DNA of 64,000 bases from Rufibacter immobilis (GTDB lineage Bacteria; Bacteroidota; Bacteroidia; Cytophagales; Hymenobacteraceae), in assembly GCF_003721565.1 (NCBI RefSeq), contig NZ_RJJE01000002.1, forward strand, positions 514,499-578,498, written 5' to 3'. Shown in pieces: positions 34,101 to 42,214 of the stretch (positions within the stretch are counted from its first letter, which is position 1; each line of letters starts with the position of its first letter). The position numbers and the translations under genes were made by a program. Under the pieces are notes generated by a model. The model was given only the letters and a program-made list of their open reading frames with translations, was not told the DNA's origin and did no database searches.

Positions 34101-36112
34101 TCGCCTCCGCTGATAAAAAACGGCCAGCCCTCTCCACTTATGATATCTTCCTGGATTTCTACATGGATGAAGGCTACGCCAAATACGCCTCAGAAAAGAA
34201 AGGAGCTGCCGCCACTACCTTCCCGCTGGCGCAATATAAATCCTCCCTGTCGGCGGGTAAGTGGGACTTCAAGGCGAAGAAGCTGACCCTTTCCAGTGGC
34301 AACGAAGACGGTACAGAGGCCTACTTCTACTCCATGAAATCAGGTGATGACTCACTGGCCTTTAAGGCGAAGGGGGCTACGTATGATTTTAAAACCCATA
34401 CGCTGGTTGCGTCTGGCGTGCCGTACATACCTGTGGGCGACAGCTATATTTTACCGGACAGCAACAAAGTACAGTTGCTGAAAGATGCAGAGCTGAGAAC
34501 CTTCCAGAACGCTAGCCTGGCCATGGACTCAGTGCAGAAGTATCACCAGATGGTTAAAGGCGAGGTGCACATAGACAACCGCTTCGGTATCACCGGGAAC
34601 GCCATCTACACCTTCGCTAATGCCACCGGAGATGCCTACAAGATCAAGTTCGACAAGTTTGCCTGGCAGAAAGCGGAGGCTGGTCGTAAAGAAGAGCGTC
34701 AAGGAACGGGGCCCGCTTCTTTCTTCCTGGCAGAGGGAGCCGTGAAAGAAACCGATACCCTGTTCATCATTCCTAAGGTGCGGTACCACGGCAATGTGGC
34801 GCTGGTGTCTAACAAGAAGACGTTCAACTTTGACGGCTACGCCAAATTGCTCTTCAGCGGCAGTGAAAGCGCCGATTGGTTCCCGTACAAGCGCGATGGC
34901 GTAGATCCTGAGAATGTGCGTCTGGAAATCAACAACCCAACGCTGGCAGACGGCACTCCGCTTAAAACCGGTTTGTACATCAACGCCACCTCGGGCAAGA
35001 TTTACCCCACGTTTGTGTCTAAAAAACAGTTTGAAGACGATCTGGATGTGTTTGAGGCCAATGGTCTGCTTTCCTTCAACAAAGAAGAAAAGAAATACAA
35101 ACTGGGCAGCGAAGCCCGGGCCTACGGCAAGTCTTATGAGGGAAATGTGCTCCAGTACAACGATGAGACCAAAGAAGCCAAGTACGAAGGCCAATTTAAC
35201 CTGCTTAAGTCTGTGAAGGGCTTCAATATGCAAACCGTGGGAAGCGGGGTGGGCCGTACAGACAGCAGCCGGTATGAACTGAACACTTTCATGGCCTTTG
35301 ACTTTGATGCGCCGTCGCAGGCCATTGAGCGCATGGGGCAGCACGTAGCCAAAAACGTAGCCGGCCTGCCGGAAGGAATCAACCTGAGCGACTCTACCCT
35401 CAAGTACAAACTGGCCCCTTTCATTGGCGACAAAGGCGTGGAAGACTTTACCGCCGCCACGGCCGCTGGGTACGTGCCTTTCTCCAAAATCTCGCCTAAG
35501 CTAATCCACACGCTGGTGCTCAACCAGGTGCAGCTCAAGTGGTCGCCTAAGGAGAATGCCTGGTACAGCGTGGGGCCGGTAAGTATTGCCGGCATAGACA
35601 AGACTGATGTAAACGCTAAAATCACGGGTCACATAGAAATTAAGCGCGGTGCTTCTAGTGATGTGCTCTCTATGTACCTGGAAGTAAACCCGTACGTGTG
35701 GTACTACTTCAATTTCTATGAAGGCGGGTTGGGCGTTGCTTCTTCAGATCCGCAGTTCAACGGGGCAGTGGCTTCTAAATCAAAAGGTAGGGGCGCGGGC
35801 GAGTACAGCTTCTATCCTATTGAAGACATAGACAAGATGGAGTTCGTGAACTACTTCCGGAAGACTTACCTGGGCAAAGAACCCATCAAAGCGGCGGCGC
35901 AGCCGGTGTACAACACCTTTGACACCGCCCCAGAGGAAGAAGACACCGGCAAGAAGAGCAAGAAGAAGAAAAAAGAAGAAACAGTAGATGCCGTTCCGTC
36001 TGGGTTTGAAACTCCTGTGAACAACGAAGAGGAATCTGGCGGTAAAAAGAAAAAAGAAAAGAAAAAGAAAGGCGAAACCACAGAACCAGACATTGTGCCG
36101 GTAGGCAACTAG
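31115..36112 (+). CDS. Giant secreted protein of unknown family
   Basis: 1665 residues; I do not recognise a family. A signal peptide (FFLFLLFLLSSLLGYSQ) precedes a helical region (about 20-165). An Ala/Pro/Lys-rich linker (about 175-265, with PAKTPAKTA and KKVKKPAPAKTAKT) follows. A very long beta-rich part (about 270-1580) has strands such as GKLVWNRMGGDATAEFKGL, FNGKVKSSNFTFKGQEFLF and FGITGNAIYTFANATG, reminiscent of stacked OstA/LptA-like or TamB-like strands. It ends in Lys/Glu-rich segments (KKSKKKKKEE, KKKKEKKKKGE). It has no visible catalytic motif or type IX sorting domain. It starts 25 bp after prmA and ends before a terminator-like palindrome. Confidence 0.85.
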   Translation: MKHFFLFLLFLLSSLLGYSQVYKLSADDQGQFLLDVRAMMAGTKNEAAVLVASNMESAWSSGKLSEKQKAKVMDLSQQMLKKKLKARPHFENFWGTVANSVNLHQYTGANLDQLLTVVEQTLQKQDVKVYERFLGNTQQFLLSKNLYKGPNNQLQAVGGTFAFEYKEGTPEPAANAAWGNEPAPAKTPAKTATAAPKPAAPAPKKEVKQEEEDPWAAWETPKKVKKPAPAKTAKTGTKAGAATKKETSAPAKPEPESVEEEQYFAAPLPVLAGPVIVLEKVDLLFTSAFDSVTIKEAKGEVSLTNGKYVGQGGKLVWNRMGGDATAEFKGLTFDVDKPTFKVEDVTLTYPAVLENSIRGNLEYKLTRPKANGDNGFPRFISHTNNAKIKYFGSDIKYIGGFSLAGGTLMSAALNGSPSTIWVTEGGERKFRATSRNYTISDSVLTAPVAGIAIFQGQDSITHPGVKFKYNKNEKRLVLVNPDGLYKQTPYYHSYHQMELTTDMAVWDLQKPAIDFAILTAKNQVPVQVNSKEYFTETRFQQIKTISNFHPLFATVGYGLKRGTQNFYLSEMSEDIKIKPEVLHNALTTLAQGNYLDYEPTTGAVHLREKAYHYADAARDKKDYDYIHLNALSPAGQNATLDLTTGDLILRGVKSFAFHTDSSVIAEPDSQMVRIQKNRNILFNGKVKSSNFTFKGQEFLFDYDGFFIDLAKIDSTLLTTKTKDKDGKEKDMPFTLVNRGGQGKAKLYLNRPDNKSGRKKYPGYPSLDAISGATVYFNKPEILGGVYDTSVYFSIPPFKIDSLASTKGNVIGFKGTFNSGGIFPPFETRLAIQPDGALGFEYAVPKNGFAVYGGKGRFTDTLTLNTKGLRGKGTLSYQTASMYSPGFVFFVDSATTEVGKKGSFKAGTVAQGSYPSGSFKSFTMNWQPYKDTLEIETVGRELMSIFNDRFTYKGMLGFTPSSLYGSGVAENSEVALKSPSFVFKKGLIHGNNASMEVASADKKRPALSTYDIFLDFYMDEGYAKYASEKKGAAATTFPLAQYKSSLSAGKWDFKAKKLTLSSGNEDGTEAYFYSMKSGDDSLAFKAKGATYDFKTHTLVASGVPYIPVGDSYILPDSNKVQLLKDAELRTFQNASLAMDSVQKYHQMVKGEVHIDNRFGITGNAIYTFANATGDAYKIKFDKFAWQKAEAGRKEERQGTGPASFFLAEGAVKETDTLFIIPKVRYHGNVALVSNKKTFNFDGYAKLLFSGSESADWFPYKRDGVDPENVRLEINNPTLADGTPLKTGLYINATSGKIYPTFVSKKQFEDDLDVFEANGLLSFNKEEKKYKLGSEARAYGKSYEGNVLQYNDETKEAKYEGQFNLLKSVKGFNMQTVGSGVGRTDSSRYELNTFMAFDFDAPSQAIERMGQHVAKNVAGLPEGINLSDSTLKYKLAPFIGDKGVEDFTAATAAGYVPFSKISPKLIHTLVLNQVQLKWSPKENAWYSVGPVSIAGIDKTDVNAKITGHIEIKRGASSDVLSMYLEVNPYVWYYFNFYEGGLGVASSDPQFNGAVASKSKGRGAGEYSFYPIEDIDKMEFVNYFRKTYLGKEPIKAAAQPVYNTFDTAPEEEDTGKKSKKKKKEETVDAVPSGFETPVNNEEESGGKKKKEKKKKGETTEPDIVPVGN

Positions 36113-36144
36113 GCTGCTGTTCTGCGAGTTGACCGTTTTTCCTG

Positions 36145-36203
36145 CACCTCCCGTTTAGGGGCCGTTTTTTCAAAAACAGCCCTTAAACGGGAGGTGTCTT
36201 TTT
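36145..36203 (+). terminator. Extended palindrome serving as terminator of the giant gene
   Basis: The palindrome core (36152-36189) is extended by cacctccc / gggaggtg and followed by tcttttttg. Confidence 0.7.
36152..36189. repeat. Intergenic palindrome, near-perfect copy
   Basis: Arms cgtttaggggccgttttt and aaaaacagcccttaaacg. Confidence 0.88.
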
Positions 36204-36325
36204 TGTAGCCGATGGCTGAATTGGGCTTTGGCAGGGGCTTTTCCTATATTTGAAGAAATATATTTATAAAGGTTTTTGTGCTGTTTCCGTAAGAGGGAGA
36301 ATACCAAAAACATTACCGCAAGCGC

Positions 36326-36967
36326 ATGGAAGTGGTCATTATTGGTGGAATCATTTTGTTGGCCTATCTCATTGGGTCTGTGCCTACCGCTGTGTGGGTA
36401 GGTAAGAAATACTATGGCATTGATGTACGCCAGCACGGCAGCGGCAATGCCGGGGCTACCAACACCTTTAGGGTGCTGGGCAAAAAGGCCGGCTCCATTG
36501 TGATGGCCGTAGATATTTTCAAGGGCTGGGCGGCTACCTCGTTGGCGGTGCTGCTCCTGCATTGGGGCGTCATTGCACCAGACCAGCTCATCATGTACAA
36601 ACTCATTCTGGGGGTGATGGCCGTAGTAGGGCATATCTTTCCGGTGTACGTGGGGTTTAAAGGCGGCAAAGGGGTGGCTACGCTCATGGGCATGGTGTTG
36701 GCCGTGCATTTGCAGGTGGCTTTGCTTTGCCTGGGCGTGTTTCTGGTGGTGCTGCTGCTAACCAAATATGTCTCGTTGAGTTCTATGCTGGCGGCCATCG
36801 CGTTCCCGTTGTTCCTGCTGCTGCCCGTGTTCAGGCCAGAGCCCCTGCTGTTGGGGTTTGGCGTGCTCATTGCCGTAATGGTGGTGCTCACGCACAAGAA
36901 GAACATTAACCGCCTGCTGCAGGGCGTGGAAAGCAAAGCCAACATCAATCCCTTCAAGAGTAAATAA
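36326..36967 (+). CDS. plsY: Glycerol-3-phosphate acyltransferase (acyl-phosphate dependent)
   Basis: 213 residues with about five to seven membrane helices. It transfers an acyl chain from acyl-phosphate to glycerol 3-phosphate, the first committed step of phospholipid synthesis. The PlsY signatures are present: AYLIGSVPTAVWVGKKYYGI near the N-terminus, DVRQHGSGNAGATNTFRVLG, and VGFKGGKGVATLMG. Length matches the family. It stands alone, with a terminator at 37056-37090. Confidence 0.94.
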   Translation: MEVVIIGGIILLAYLIGSVPTAVWVGKKYYGIDVRQHGSGNAGATNTFRVLGKKAGSIVMAVDIFKGWAATSLAVLLLHWGVIAPDQLIMYKLILGVMAVVGHIFPVYVGFKGGKGVATLMGMVLAVHLQVALLCLGVFLVVLLLTKYVSLSSMLAAIAFPLFLLLPVFRPEPLLLGFGVLIAVMVVLTHKKNINRLLQGVESKANINPFKSK

Positions 36968-36974
36968 AGCATTT

Positions 36975-37014
36975 GCGTTTAGGGGCTCTTTTTCCAAAAA
37001 CAGGCGCTAAACGC
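36975..37014. repeat. Intergenic palindrome, near-perfect copy
   Basis: Arms gcgtttaggggctcttttt and aaaaacaggcgctaaacgc, 7 bp after plsY. Confidence 0.85.
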
Positions 37015-37055
37015 CATTTGTACATGAGCCCCCTGTGCCCGCAAATTTGATCCCG

Positions 37056-37090
37056 AAGCGCCGTTCCCGTAAGAGAATGGCGCTTTTTGT
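37056..37090 (+). terminator. Terminator of plsY
   Basis: Stem aagcgccgttc / gaatggcgctt followed by tttgttt. Confidence 0.75.
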
Positions 37091-37121
37091 TTAACTTCAC
37101 CCGCACCATCAATCGGAAATT

Positions 37122-38492
37122 ATGAAAGCCTATATTGAAGAGAACAAAGACCGGTTCCTGCAGGAGTTGCTGGAATTGCTACGCATTCCTTCCGTGAGCG
37201 CAGACCCTTCCTTCAAAGGAGACGTGATGCGGGCGGCAGAATACCTGAAGGAAAAACTGGCCGAGGCTGGCGCCGATAATGCCCAGCTGTTCCAGACCGC
37301 CGGGAATCCTATTGTGTACGCCGAGAAAGTGATAGATCCTACCCTGCCCACGGTGCTGGTCTATGGCCACTATGACGTGCAGCCCGCCGACCCTTATGAG
37401 CTCTGGAACTCGCCTCCGTTTGAGCCCGTGATCAAGGACGAAAAAATCTACGCCCGCGGTGCCTGCGATGACAAAGGCCAGACCTATATGCACGTAAAAG
37501 CCTTTGAGACCATGATGCAGCAGCAGAACCTGCCCTGCAACGTGAAGTTCATGATTGAGGGCGAAGAAGAAGTGGGCTCTGTGAACCTGGCCACCTTCGT
37601 GAAAGAAAACAAAGAAAAACTGGCCGCCGACATCATTGTGATCTCAGATACCGGTATGCTGGCCAATGACGTGCCTTCCGTGACTACCGGTCTGCGCGGC
37701 CTCAGCTACCATGAGGTGGAAGTGACCGGCCCTAACCGCGACCTGCACTCGGGGTTGTACGGTGGGGCGGTGGCAAACCCTATCAACGTGCTGTGCAAGA
37801 TGATCGCGTCATTGCATGACGAAAATAACCACATCACCATTCCCGGTTTCTATGACAACGTGGAGGAACTGAGCCAGGAAGAACGCGCCGAGATGGCTCG
37901 TGCGCCCTTCAGCCTGGAGGCCTACAAACAAGCCCTTGATCTTTCTGATGTCTACGGCGAGGCCGGTTACAGCACCATGGAGCGCAATTCCATTAGACCT
38001 ACCCTGGATGTGAACGGCATCTGGGGCGGCTATACCGGAGAGGGAGCCAAAACCGTGATCGCTTCCAAGGCGTTTGCCAAAATCTCCATGCGTTTGGTGC
38101 CGCACCAGAGCTCAGAGGAAATCAGCGCGCTGTTCCAGAGGCATTTTGAGTCTATCGCGCCAGCGGGCGTGAAAGTGACCGTGAAACCGCACCACGGCGG
38201 CGAGCCGGTGGTGACGCCTACCAATTCGGCGGGCTACCAGGCAGCGGCCCGGGCCATGGAAGACACCTTTGGCAAAAAGCCGGTGCCGGTGCGCAGCGGG
38301 GGCAGTATTCCTATTGTGGCCATGTTCAAGTCTGAGCTGGGCATAGACACGGTACTCATGGGCTTCGGGTTGGATTCTGACGCCATCCATTCGCCTAACG
38401 AGCATTTTGGGGTATTCAACTTCATGAAAGGCATTGAGACCATTCCGTTGTTCTACCAGCATTTTGCCGCTTTGCATACCCAGCAAGCCTAA
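37122..38492 (+). CDS. M20-family dipeptidase
   Basis: 456 residues, cytoplasmic. A two-metal peptidase cleaving dipeptides or other short amides. Metal ligands and catalytic residues are in VLVYGHYDVQPADP (His about 82, Asp), YARGACDDKGQ (Asp), MIEGEEEVGS (Glu-Glu), IVISDTG (Asp) and near the end DAIHSPNEHF (His). A lid/dimerisation domain (about 190-310) interrupts the catalytic domain. It is closest in pattern to CNDP-type dipeptidases. Substrate specificity is not evident. Confidence 0.9.
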   Translation: MKAYIEENKDRFLQELLELLRIPSVSADPSFKGDVMRAAEYLKEKLAEAGADNAQLFQTAGNPIVYAEKVIDPTLPTVLVYGHYDVQPADPYELWNSPPFEPVIKDEKIYARGACDDKGQTYMHVKAFETMMQQQNLPCNVKFMIEGEEEVGSVNLATFVKENKEKLAADIIVISDTGMLANDVPSVTTGLRGLSYHEVEVTGPNRDLHSGLYGGAVANPINVLCKMIASLHDENNHITIPGFYDNVEELSQEERAEMARAPFSLEAYKQALDLSDVYGEAGYSTMERNSIRPTLDVNGIWGGYTGEGAKTVIASKAFAKISMRLVPHQSSEEISALFQRHFESIAPAGVKVTVKPHHGGEPVVTPTNSAGYQAAARAMEDTFGKKPVPVRSGGSIPIVAMFKSELGIDTVLMGFGLDSDAIHSPNEHFGVFNFMKGIETIPLFYQHFAALHTQQA

Positions 38493-38494
38493 AG

Positions 38495-38532
38495 GCGTTT
38501 AGCGGCTCTTTTTCCTAAAACTGGCCTAAAAC
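38495..38532. repeat. Intergenic palindrome, mixed-arm copy
   Basis: Left arm gcgtttagcggctcttttt, right arm aaaactggcctaaaac. Confidence 0.7.
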
Positions 38533-38567
38533 AGCAAAGCCCGCTACGGTAGCGGGCTTTGCTGTTT
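38531..38567. terminator. Bidirectional terminator
   Basis: Perfect stem acagcaaagcccgct / agcgggctttgctgt between the converging dipeptidase and barrel genes. Confidence 0.8.
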
Positions 38568-38590
38568 ATAAAGTTACGTCACGTGCTGAA

Positions 38591-39241
38591 CTATCTGCTG
38601 AGCGGGAAACCCAAAGACAGTTGGAATACAGAGTGGCGGGCATCTTTGAAATCGCCGCGGGCGGGAGAGTCATCGCTGAGGTCTGTGAACGCGCCGTTGT
38701 AGCGCAAGCCCAAACTGATACCGCTTTGGGTGGCAAAACCCAGTCCGGCGGCGTAACCCACCTCAAAATCTGAGTAGCCAGATTTGCTTTTCTCTTCTGT
38801 GCCGCGGTCTTCCAGTTTGTTGTTTACGTAATATTTGGTCTTGTCATTGACGTTGAGCAGGTAAGACACCTGCGGACCCGCTTCAAAGAACAGGCTTCCG
38901 GCCTTGATCCGGGCCAGCACCGGCACATCAATGTAGTTGAAGTTGGCGGTGCCTTCATACCGTTCCGTCACGCCCAGCAGATTAGTTTTCTCCACGTCAT
39001 CATACTTATACCCTTTGTTGGAGTAAAGAATCTCCGGCTGAATAGAGAAGAAATCACCCACAATGGGCGCATTGAAATACACCCCGGCGTTAAAACCGAT
39101 TTTGTTGTTGAACCTGGATTCGTCTTTCAGGTCACCCGAAAGGTTTGAGTAATTCAGGCCGCCTTTAATCCCGAAGGTAGTCTGGGCCTGTGCGGCATAG
39201 GAAGCCACTACTGCCACAAGTAAAACGAAGATCTTTTTCAT
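38591..39241 (-). CDS. Outer-membrane beta-barrel protein, paralogue 1
   Basis: 216 residues with a signal peptide (IFVLLVAVVASYAAQAQ). The mature barrel starts TTFGIKGGLNYSNLSGDL and includes FFSIQPEILYSNKGYKY, FNYIDVPVLARI and LFFEAGPQVSYLL. It ends FQLSLGFPLSR. The next gene upstream (39439) encodes a clear paralogue with the same blocks, so this is a tandem duplication. The barrel has about eight strands; ligand or function unknown. Confidence 0.85.
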   Translation of the reverse strand: MKKIFVLLVAVVASYAAQAQTTFGIKGGLNYSNLSGDLKDESRFNNKIGFNAGVYFNAPIVGDFFSIQPEILYSNKGYKYDDVEKTNLLGVTERYEGTANFNYIDVPVLARIKAGSLFFEAGPQVSYLLNVNDKTKYYVNNKLEDRGTEEKSKSGYSDFEVGYAAGLGFATQSGISLGLRYNGAFTDLSDDSPARGDFKDARHSVFQLSLGFPLSR

Positions 39242-39377
39242 GTTTTTAGGTTTAAGAGTTTAGTTCCATTTTATGTCAGGAATTAATCAAACACTGTGCC
39301 TAAACTGAAAAGAACCTCTGCCGGGACTTGTAAAGAGGATTTGTGGAATGGTAATGTGTTGTGAATGAGGAATAAAA

Positions 39378-39412
39378 AACCGGCCGAACCTTTGAAAAAG
39401 ATTCAGCCGGTG
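39378..39412 (-). terminator. Terminator of the 39439 barrel gene
   Basis: On the minus strand accggctgaatc pairs with ggttcggccggt (one mismatch) and is followed by ttttttatt. Confidence 0.7.
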
Positions 39413-39438
39413 AAGAAATGGGTTCGTTTCCCAGAGGA

Positions 39439-40101
39439 TTATCTGCTCGGGATCAAGAAGCCCAGGGTAAGCTGGAAAGCGGAGTGACGCGCGTTGGTCA
39501 GTTCATCGTTATCATCTTTGGCAAGGCTGTTGATGCTGCCGTTGTAACGTAAGTTCAGGCTGAGCCCGTTCTGTGTCTGGTAGCCTAAGCCGGCAATATA
39601 GCCAATCTCAAACTCAGAGAGATCGTCTTTTTCTATCTTTCTCTCAGTGGTGGATCTGTTGTCTCCCAAGAAGGTTTCGCTTTTATCTTTGATCCCTAAA
39701 AGATAAGAGGCCTGCGGACCCGCTTCAAAAAATAAACCACCTGCGTTGACTCTTAACGCGATAGGCAAATCAAGGTAATTGAAGTTTACATTGCCTTCGC
39801 TTCTGTAGTTGATCGCATTTGCGCCAGATCCTATGGTGTACTGCTCATCTTTGTACTGATAGCCGCGCTGAGAGTAGAGAAGTTCCGGCTGTATGGAGAG
39901 GAACCCGTCGCTGGTTAGGTTGAAGTTGGCGGTTAAACCACCCACAAACCCAAATTTGTTTTCATAGATGTCTTCATTGTCCAGATCACCGGAAATGTTG
40001 GAATAGTTGGCCCCGGCTTTGATACCGATACGTGGACCATTTTGGGCTTGTGCAACGCCAAACGTAAGCGCAGCTGCTACAAATAATACAAGCTTTTTCA
40101 T
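39439..40101 (-). CDS. Outer-membrane beta-barrel protein, paralogue 2
   Basis: 220 residues with a signal peptide (LVLFVAAALTFGVAQAQ). The mature barrel starts PRIGIKAGANYSNISGDL, with FLSIQPELLYSQRGYQY, FNYLDLPIALRV, LFFEAGPQASYLLGI, and ends LTLGFLIPSR. It is block-for-block related to the 38591 protein; loops differ most. The two genes have separate terminators and a 197-bp gap, so they can be expressed independently. A long upstream region (421 bp) may hold its control elements. Confidence 0.85.
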   Translation of the reverse strand: MKKLVLFVAAALTFGVAQAQNGPRIGIKAGANYSNISGDLDNEDIYENKFGFVGGLTANFNLTSDGFLSIQPELLYSQRGYQYKDEQYTIGSGANAINYRSEGNVNFNYLDLPIALRVNAGGLFFEAGPQASYLLGIKDKSETFLGDNRSTTERKIEKDDLSEFEIGYIAGLGYQTQNGLSLNLRYNGSINSLAKDDNDELTNARHSAFQLTLGFLIPSR

Positions 40102-40438
40102 AGTTTTACTTAAATGGAAAATGAGAAAGTTGTGAGACGATCTCGGGTAAAAACACTCTTTATACGCCGTAAAATAAAAATGTTGGGTTTGGCCTCATAA
40201 AGTTTTTGTTACTGCTGCATGAACCGGTGGCTTGAAAAAAGATAATTAACGCAATAGCTGCTGATGGTCACAGAGTTGTTTGGACTGTGCTTTCTGCCTT
40301 AGGAGTACACGCTTGCTTATACATAACGCAGTCAATGATGCTGCGTTAGTTGATTTCTTAATCATTTACCGGCTTCATAAAGCCTTGTATAATCTCTAGA
40401 CACGGTTCCTGCTGTTTACCCCTATGGGCAAGCGCAAA

Positions 40439-40488
40439 TAAAAAACCGTGTTGCCTCCCTCAAGCAGCGGGAAGCAACACGGTTTTGG
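40439..40488 (-). terminator. Terminator of the YifB/ComM gene
   Basis: Stem aaaaccgtgttgc / gcaacacggtttt with an inner ccctc / ggg pairing. Confidence 0.75.
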
Positions 40489-40518
40489 TCTGATTTGGGA
40501 AAAACGGCCCCTAAACGG
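40484..40518. repeat. Intergenic palindrome, degenerate copy
   Basis: Right arm gaaaaacggcccctaaacgg is intact; the left arm is replaced by the terminator sequence. Confidence 0.6.
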
Positions 40519-40522
40519 AAAA

Positions 40523-42061
40523 TTAGCCGGCCCAGCCTTCGCGGTCCAGGCTGCGGTACTGGATGGCCTCCGCCAGATGCTCAATCTTGATTTCCTCAGA
40601 ACCGGCTAAATCGGCGATGGTGCGGCTTACCTTCAAGATGCGGTCATACGCTCGCGCCGATAGCCCCAGTTTCTCCATGGCCGCTTTCAGGAGCAGGCGG
40701 CCCGCCTCATTGATCCGGCAGAGGTCTTTCACCATCTGGGGCGGCATCATGGCATTGGAGTGGATGTCTGGGAACTCTTTAAACCGATCTGCCTGCCACT
40801 GGCGCGCGCGCTCTACCCGTTCCCTAATATTGGCGCTGGTTTCGGTTTTGCGGGTCTCGGTCATCTGGTCAAAGGAAACCGGCGTCACTTCCACGTGCAG
40901 GTCTATGCGGTCCAGTAATGGTCCGCTCACTTTGTTTAGGTAACGCTGCACCACGCCGGGGCCACAGACGCAGTCCTTGTTAGGATCGTTGTAAAATCCA
41001 CAGGGGCAGGGGTTCATGCTGGCCACCAGCATAAAGTTGGCCGGGAAATCTATGGTAAGACGCGCGCGGGAAATAGTGACCCGCCGTTCCTCCAGGGGCT
41101 GGCGCATCACCTCCAACACGGTGCGTTTGAATTCGGGCAGCTCATCCAGGAACAGCACGCCGTTGTGCGACAGGGAAATTTCCCCGGGCTGCGGATTGCC
41201 CCCACCGCCCACCAGCGCCACGTCTGAAATAGTGTGGTGCGGTGCCCTGAACGGCCGTTGCGCCATAAGCGAACTCTGTACGCCCAATTTGCCCGCCACC
41301 GAGTGGATTTTGGTGGTTTCCAGCGCCTCATGCAACGTGAGCGGCGGCAGAATGGAGGGCAGGCGTTTGGCCAACATGGTCTTACCGGCGCCGGGCGGTC
41401 CTATCATAATCACGTTATGCCCACCGGCGGCGGCAATCTCCAGGGCCCGCTTAATGTTCTCCTGGCCCTGTACATCGGCAAAGTCGGCGGTGTATTGGTG
41501 AACCGAGGTTTGGAAGATGTCGCGGGTGTCTATTTTAAGCGGCGGAATGGCTAGAGCACCGCTCAGAAAATCAATGGCTTCTTTGAGGTTAGAAACACCA
41601 ATCACGTCAAGATTATTCACAATGGCGGCTTCCTGTGCGTTCTGCCGGGGCAGGATAATTCCTTTGAAGCCTTCTTTGCGGGCCTGTATGGCAATGGGCA
41701 GCACGCCTTTGATGGGCCGGAGTTCGCCGTCCAGCGCCAGTTCGCCCATGATGAGGTAACGGTCCAGTTGGTCGGTGAGGAGTTGGTCTGAGGCGGCCAG
41801 AATCCCGATGGCAATGGGCAGATCATACGCTGAGCCCTCTTTCCGGACATCGGCGGGCGCCATGTTAATGACCACTTTCTGGCGCGGCATGCGGTAGCCG
41901 TGGTGTTTCAAGGCGCTCTCAATGCGCTGCTCACTTTCTTTGATGGCGTTGTCTGGCAAGCCCACCAAATAGTACTTAGTGCCGGGGGTAACGTTTACTT
42001 CAATGGTGATGGTAAAGGCATTCACGCCCTGTACCGCGCTCCCATAGGTTTTTACAAGCAT
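40523..42061 (-). CDS. comM: YifB-family Mg-chelatase-like AAA+ ATPase (ComM)
   Basis: 512 residues. The N-terminal Lon-protease-like ChlI domain (about 20-140, [21 protein letters not shown]) is followed by the AAA+ module. Walker A is [10 protein letters not shown] (221-230), Walker [16 protein letters not shown], and a Mg-chelatase C-terminal domain has [20 protein letters not shown] Cys-rich loop ([18 protein letters not shown]) lies in between. ComM helps branch migration during natural transformation in Vibrio and Acinetobacter; whether this organism is transformable is unknown. Confidence 0.93.
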   Translation of the reverse strand: MLVKTYGSAVQGVNAFTITIEVNVTPGTKYYLVGLPDNAIKESEQRIESALKHHGYRMPRQKVVINMAPADVRKEGSAYDLPIAIGILAASDQLLTDQLDRYLIMGELALDGELRPIKGVLPIAIQARKEGFKGIILPRQNAQEAAIVNNLDVIGVSNLKEAIDFLSGALAIPPLKIDTRDIFQTSVHQYTADFADVQGQENIKRALEIAAAGGHNVIMIGPPGAGKTMLAKRLPSILPPLTLHEALETTKIHSVAGKLGVQSSLMAQRPFRAPHHTISDVALVGGGGNPQPGEISLSHNGVLFLDELPEFKRTVLEVMRQPLEERRVTISRARLTIDFPANFMLVASMNPCPCGFYNDPNKDCVCGPGVVQRYLNKVSGPLLDRIDLHVEVTPVSFDQMTETRKTETSANIRERVERARQWQADRFKEFPDIHSNAMMPPQMVKDLCRINEAGRLLLKAAMEKLGLSARAYDRILKVSRTIADLAGSEEIKIEHLAEAIQYRSLDREGWAG

Positions 42062-42167
42062 AGAAGAAGCTGATGCAATATTGGATTTTTCTTGAGAGCC
42101 CCAACAGCGGACACCGCAAAAAGATTCCGTGCTCGGTAGTGGTACTCTATGGTAACGGAGGCGATTT

Positions 42168-42207
42168 GCGTTTAGCGGCTCTTTTTGGAAAAACAGCCGC
42201 TAAACGC
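42168..42207. repeat. Intergenic palindrome, perfect copy with gcgg/ccgc arms
   Basis: Arms gcgtttagcggct and agccgctaaacgc. The c/g change from gggg/cccc is matched. Confidence 0.9.
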
Positions 42208-42214
42208 ACTTGAA

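Larger units (their letters stand above)
40102..40522. other. Long upstream region of the barrel gene plus comM 3' region
   Basis: 421 bp. It holds an 8-bp-arm hairpin (taacgcag / ctgcgtta, 40324-40348), the comM terminator (40439-40488) and a degenerate palindrome (40484-40518). The stretch 40102-40320 is AT-rich with no coding frame and probably contains the barrel promoter, though no box fits clearly. Confidence 0.5.
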
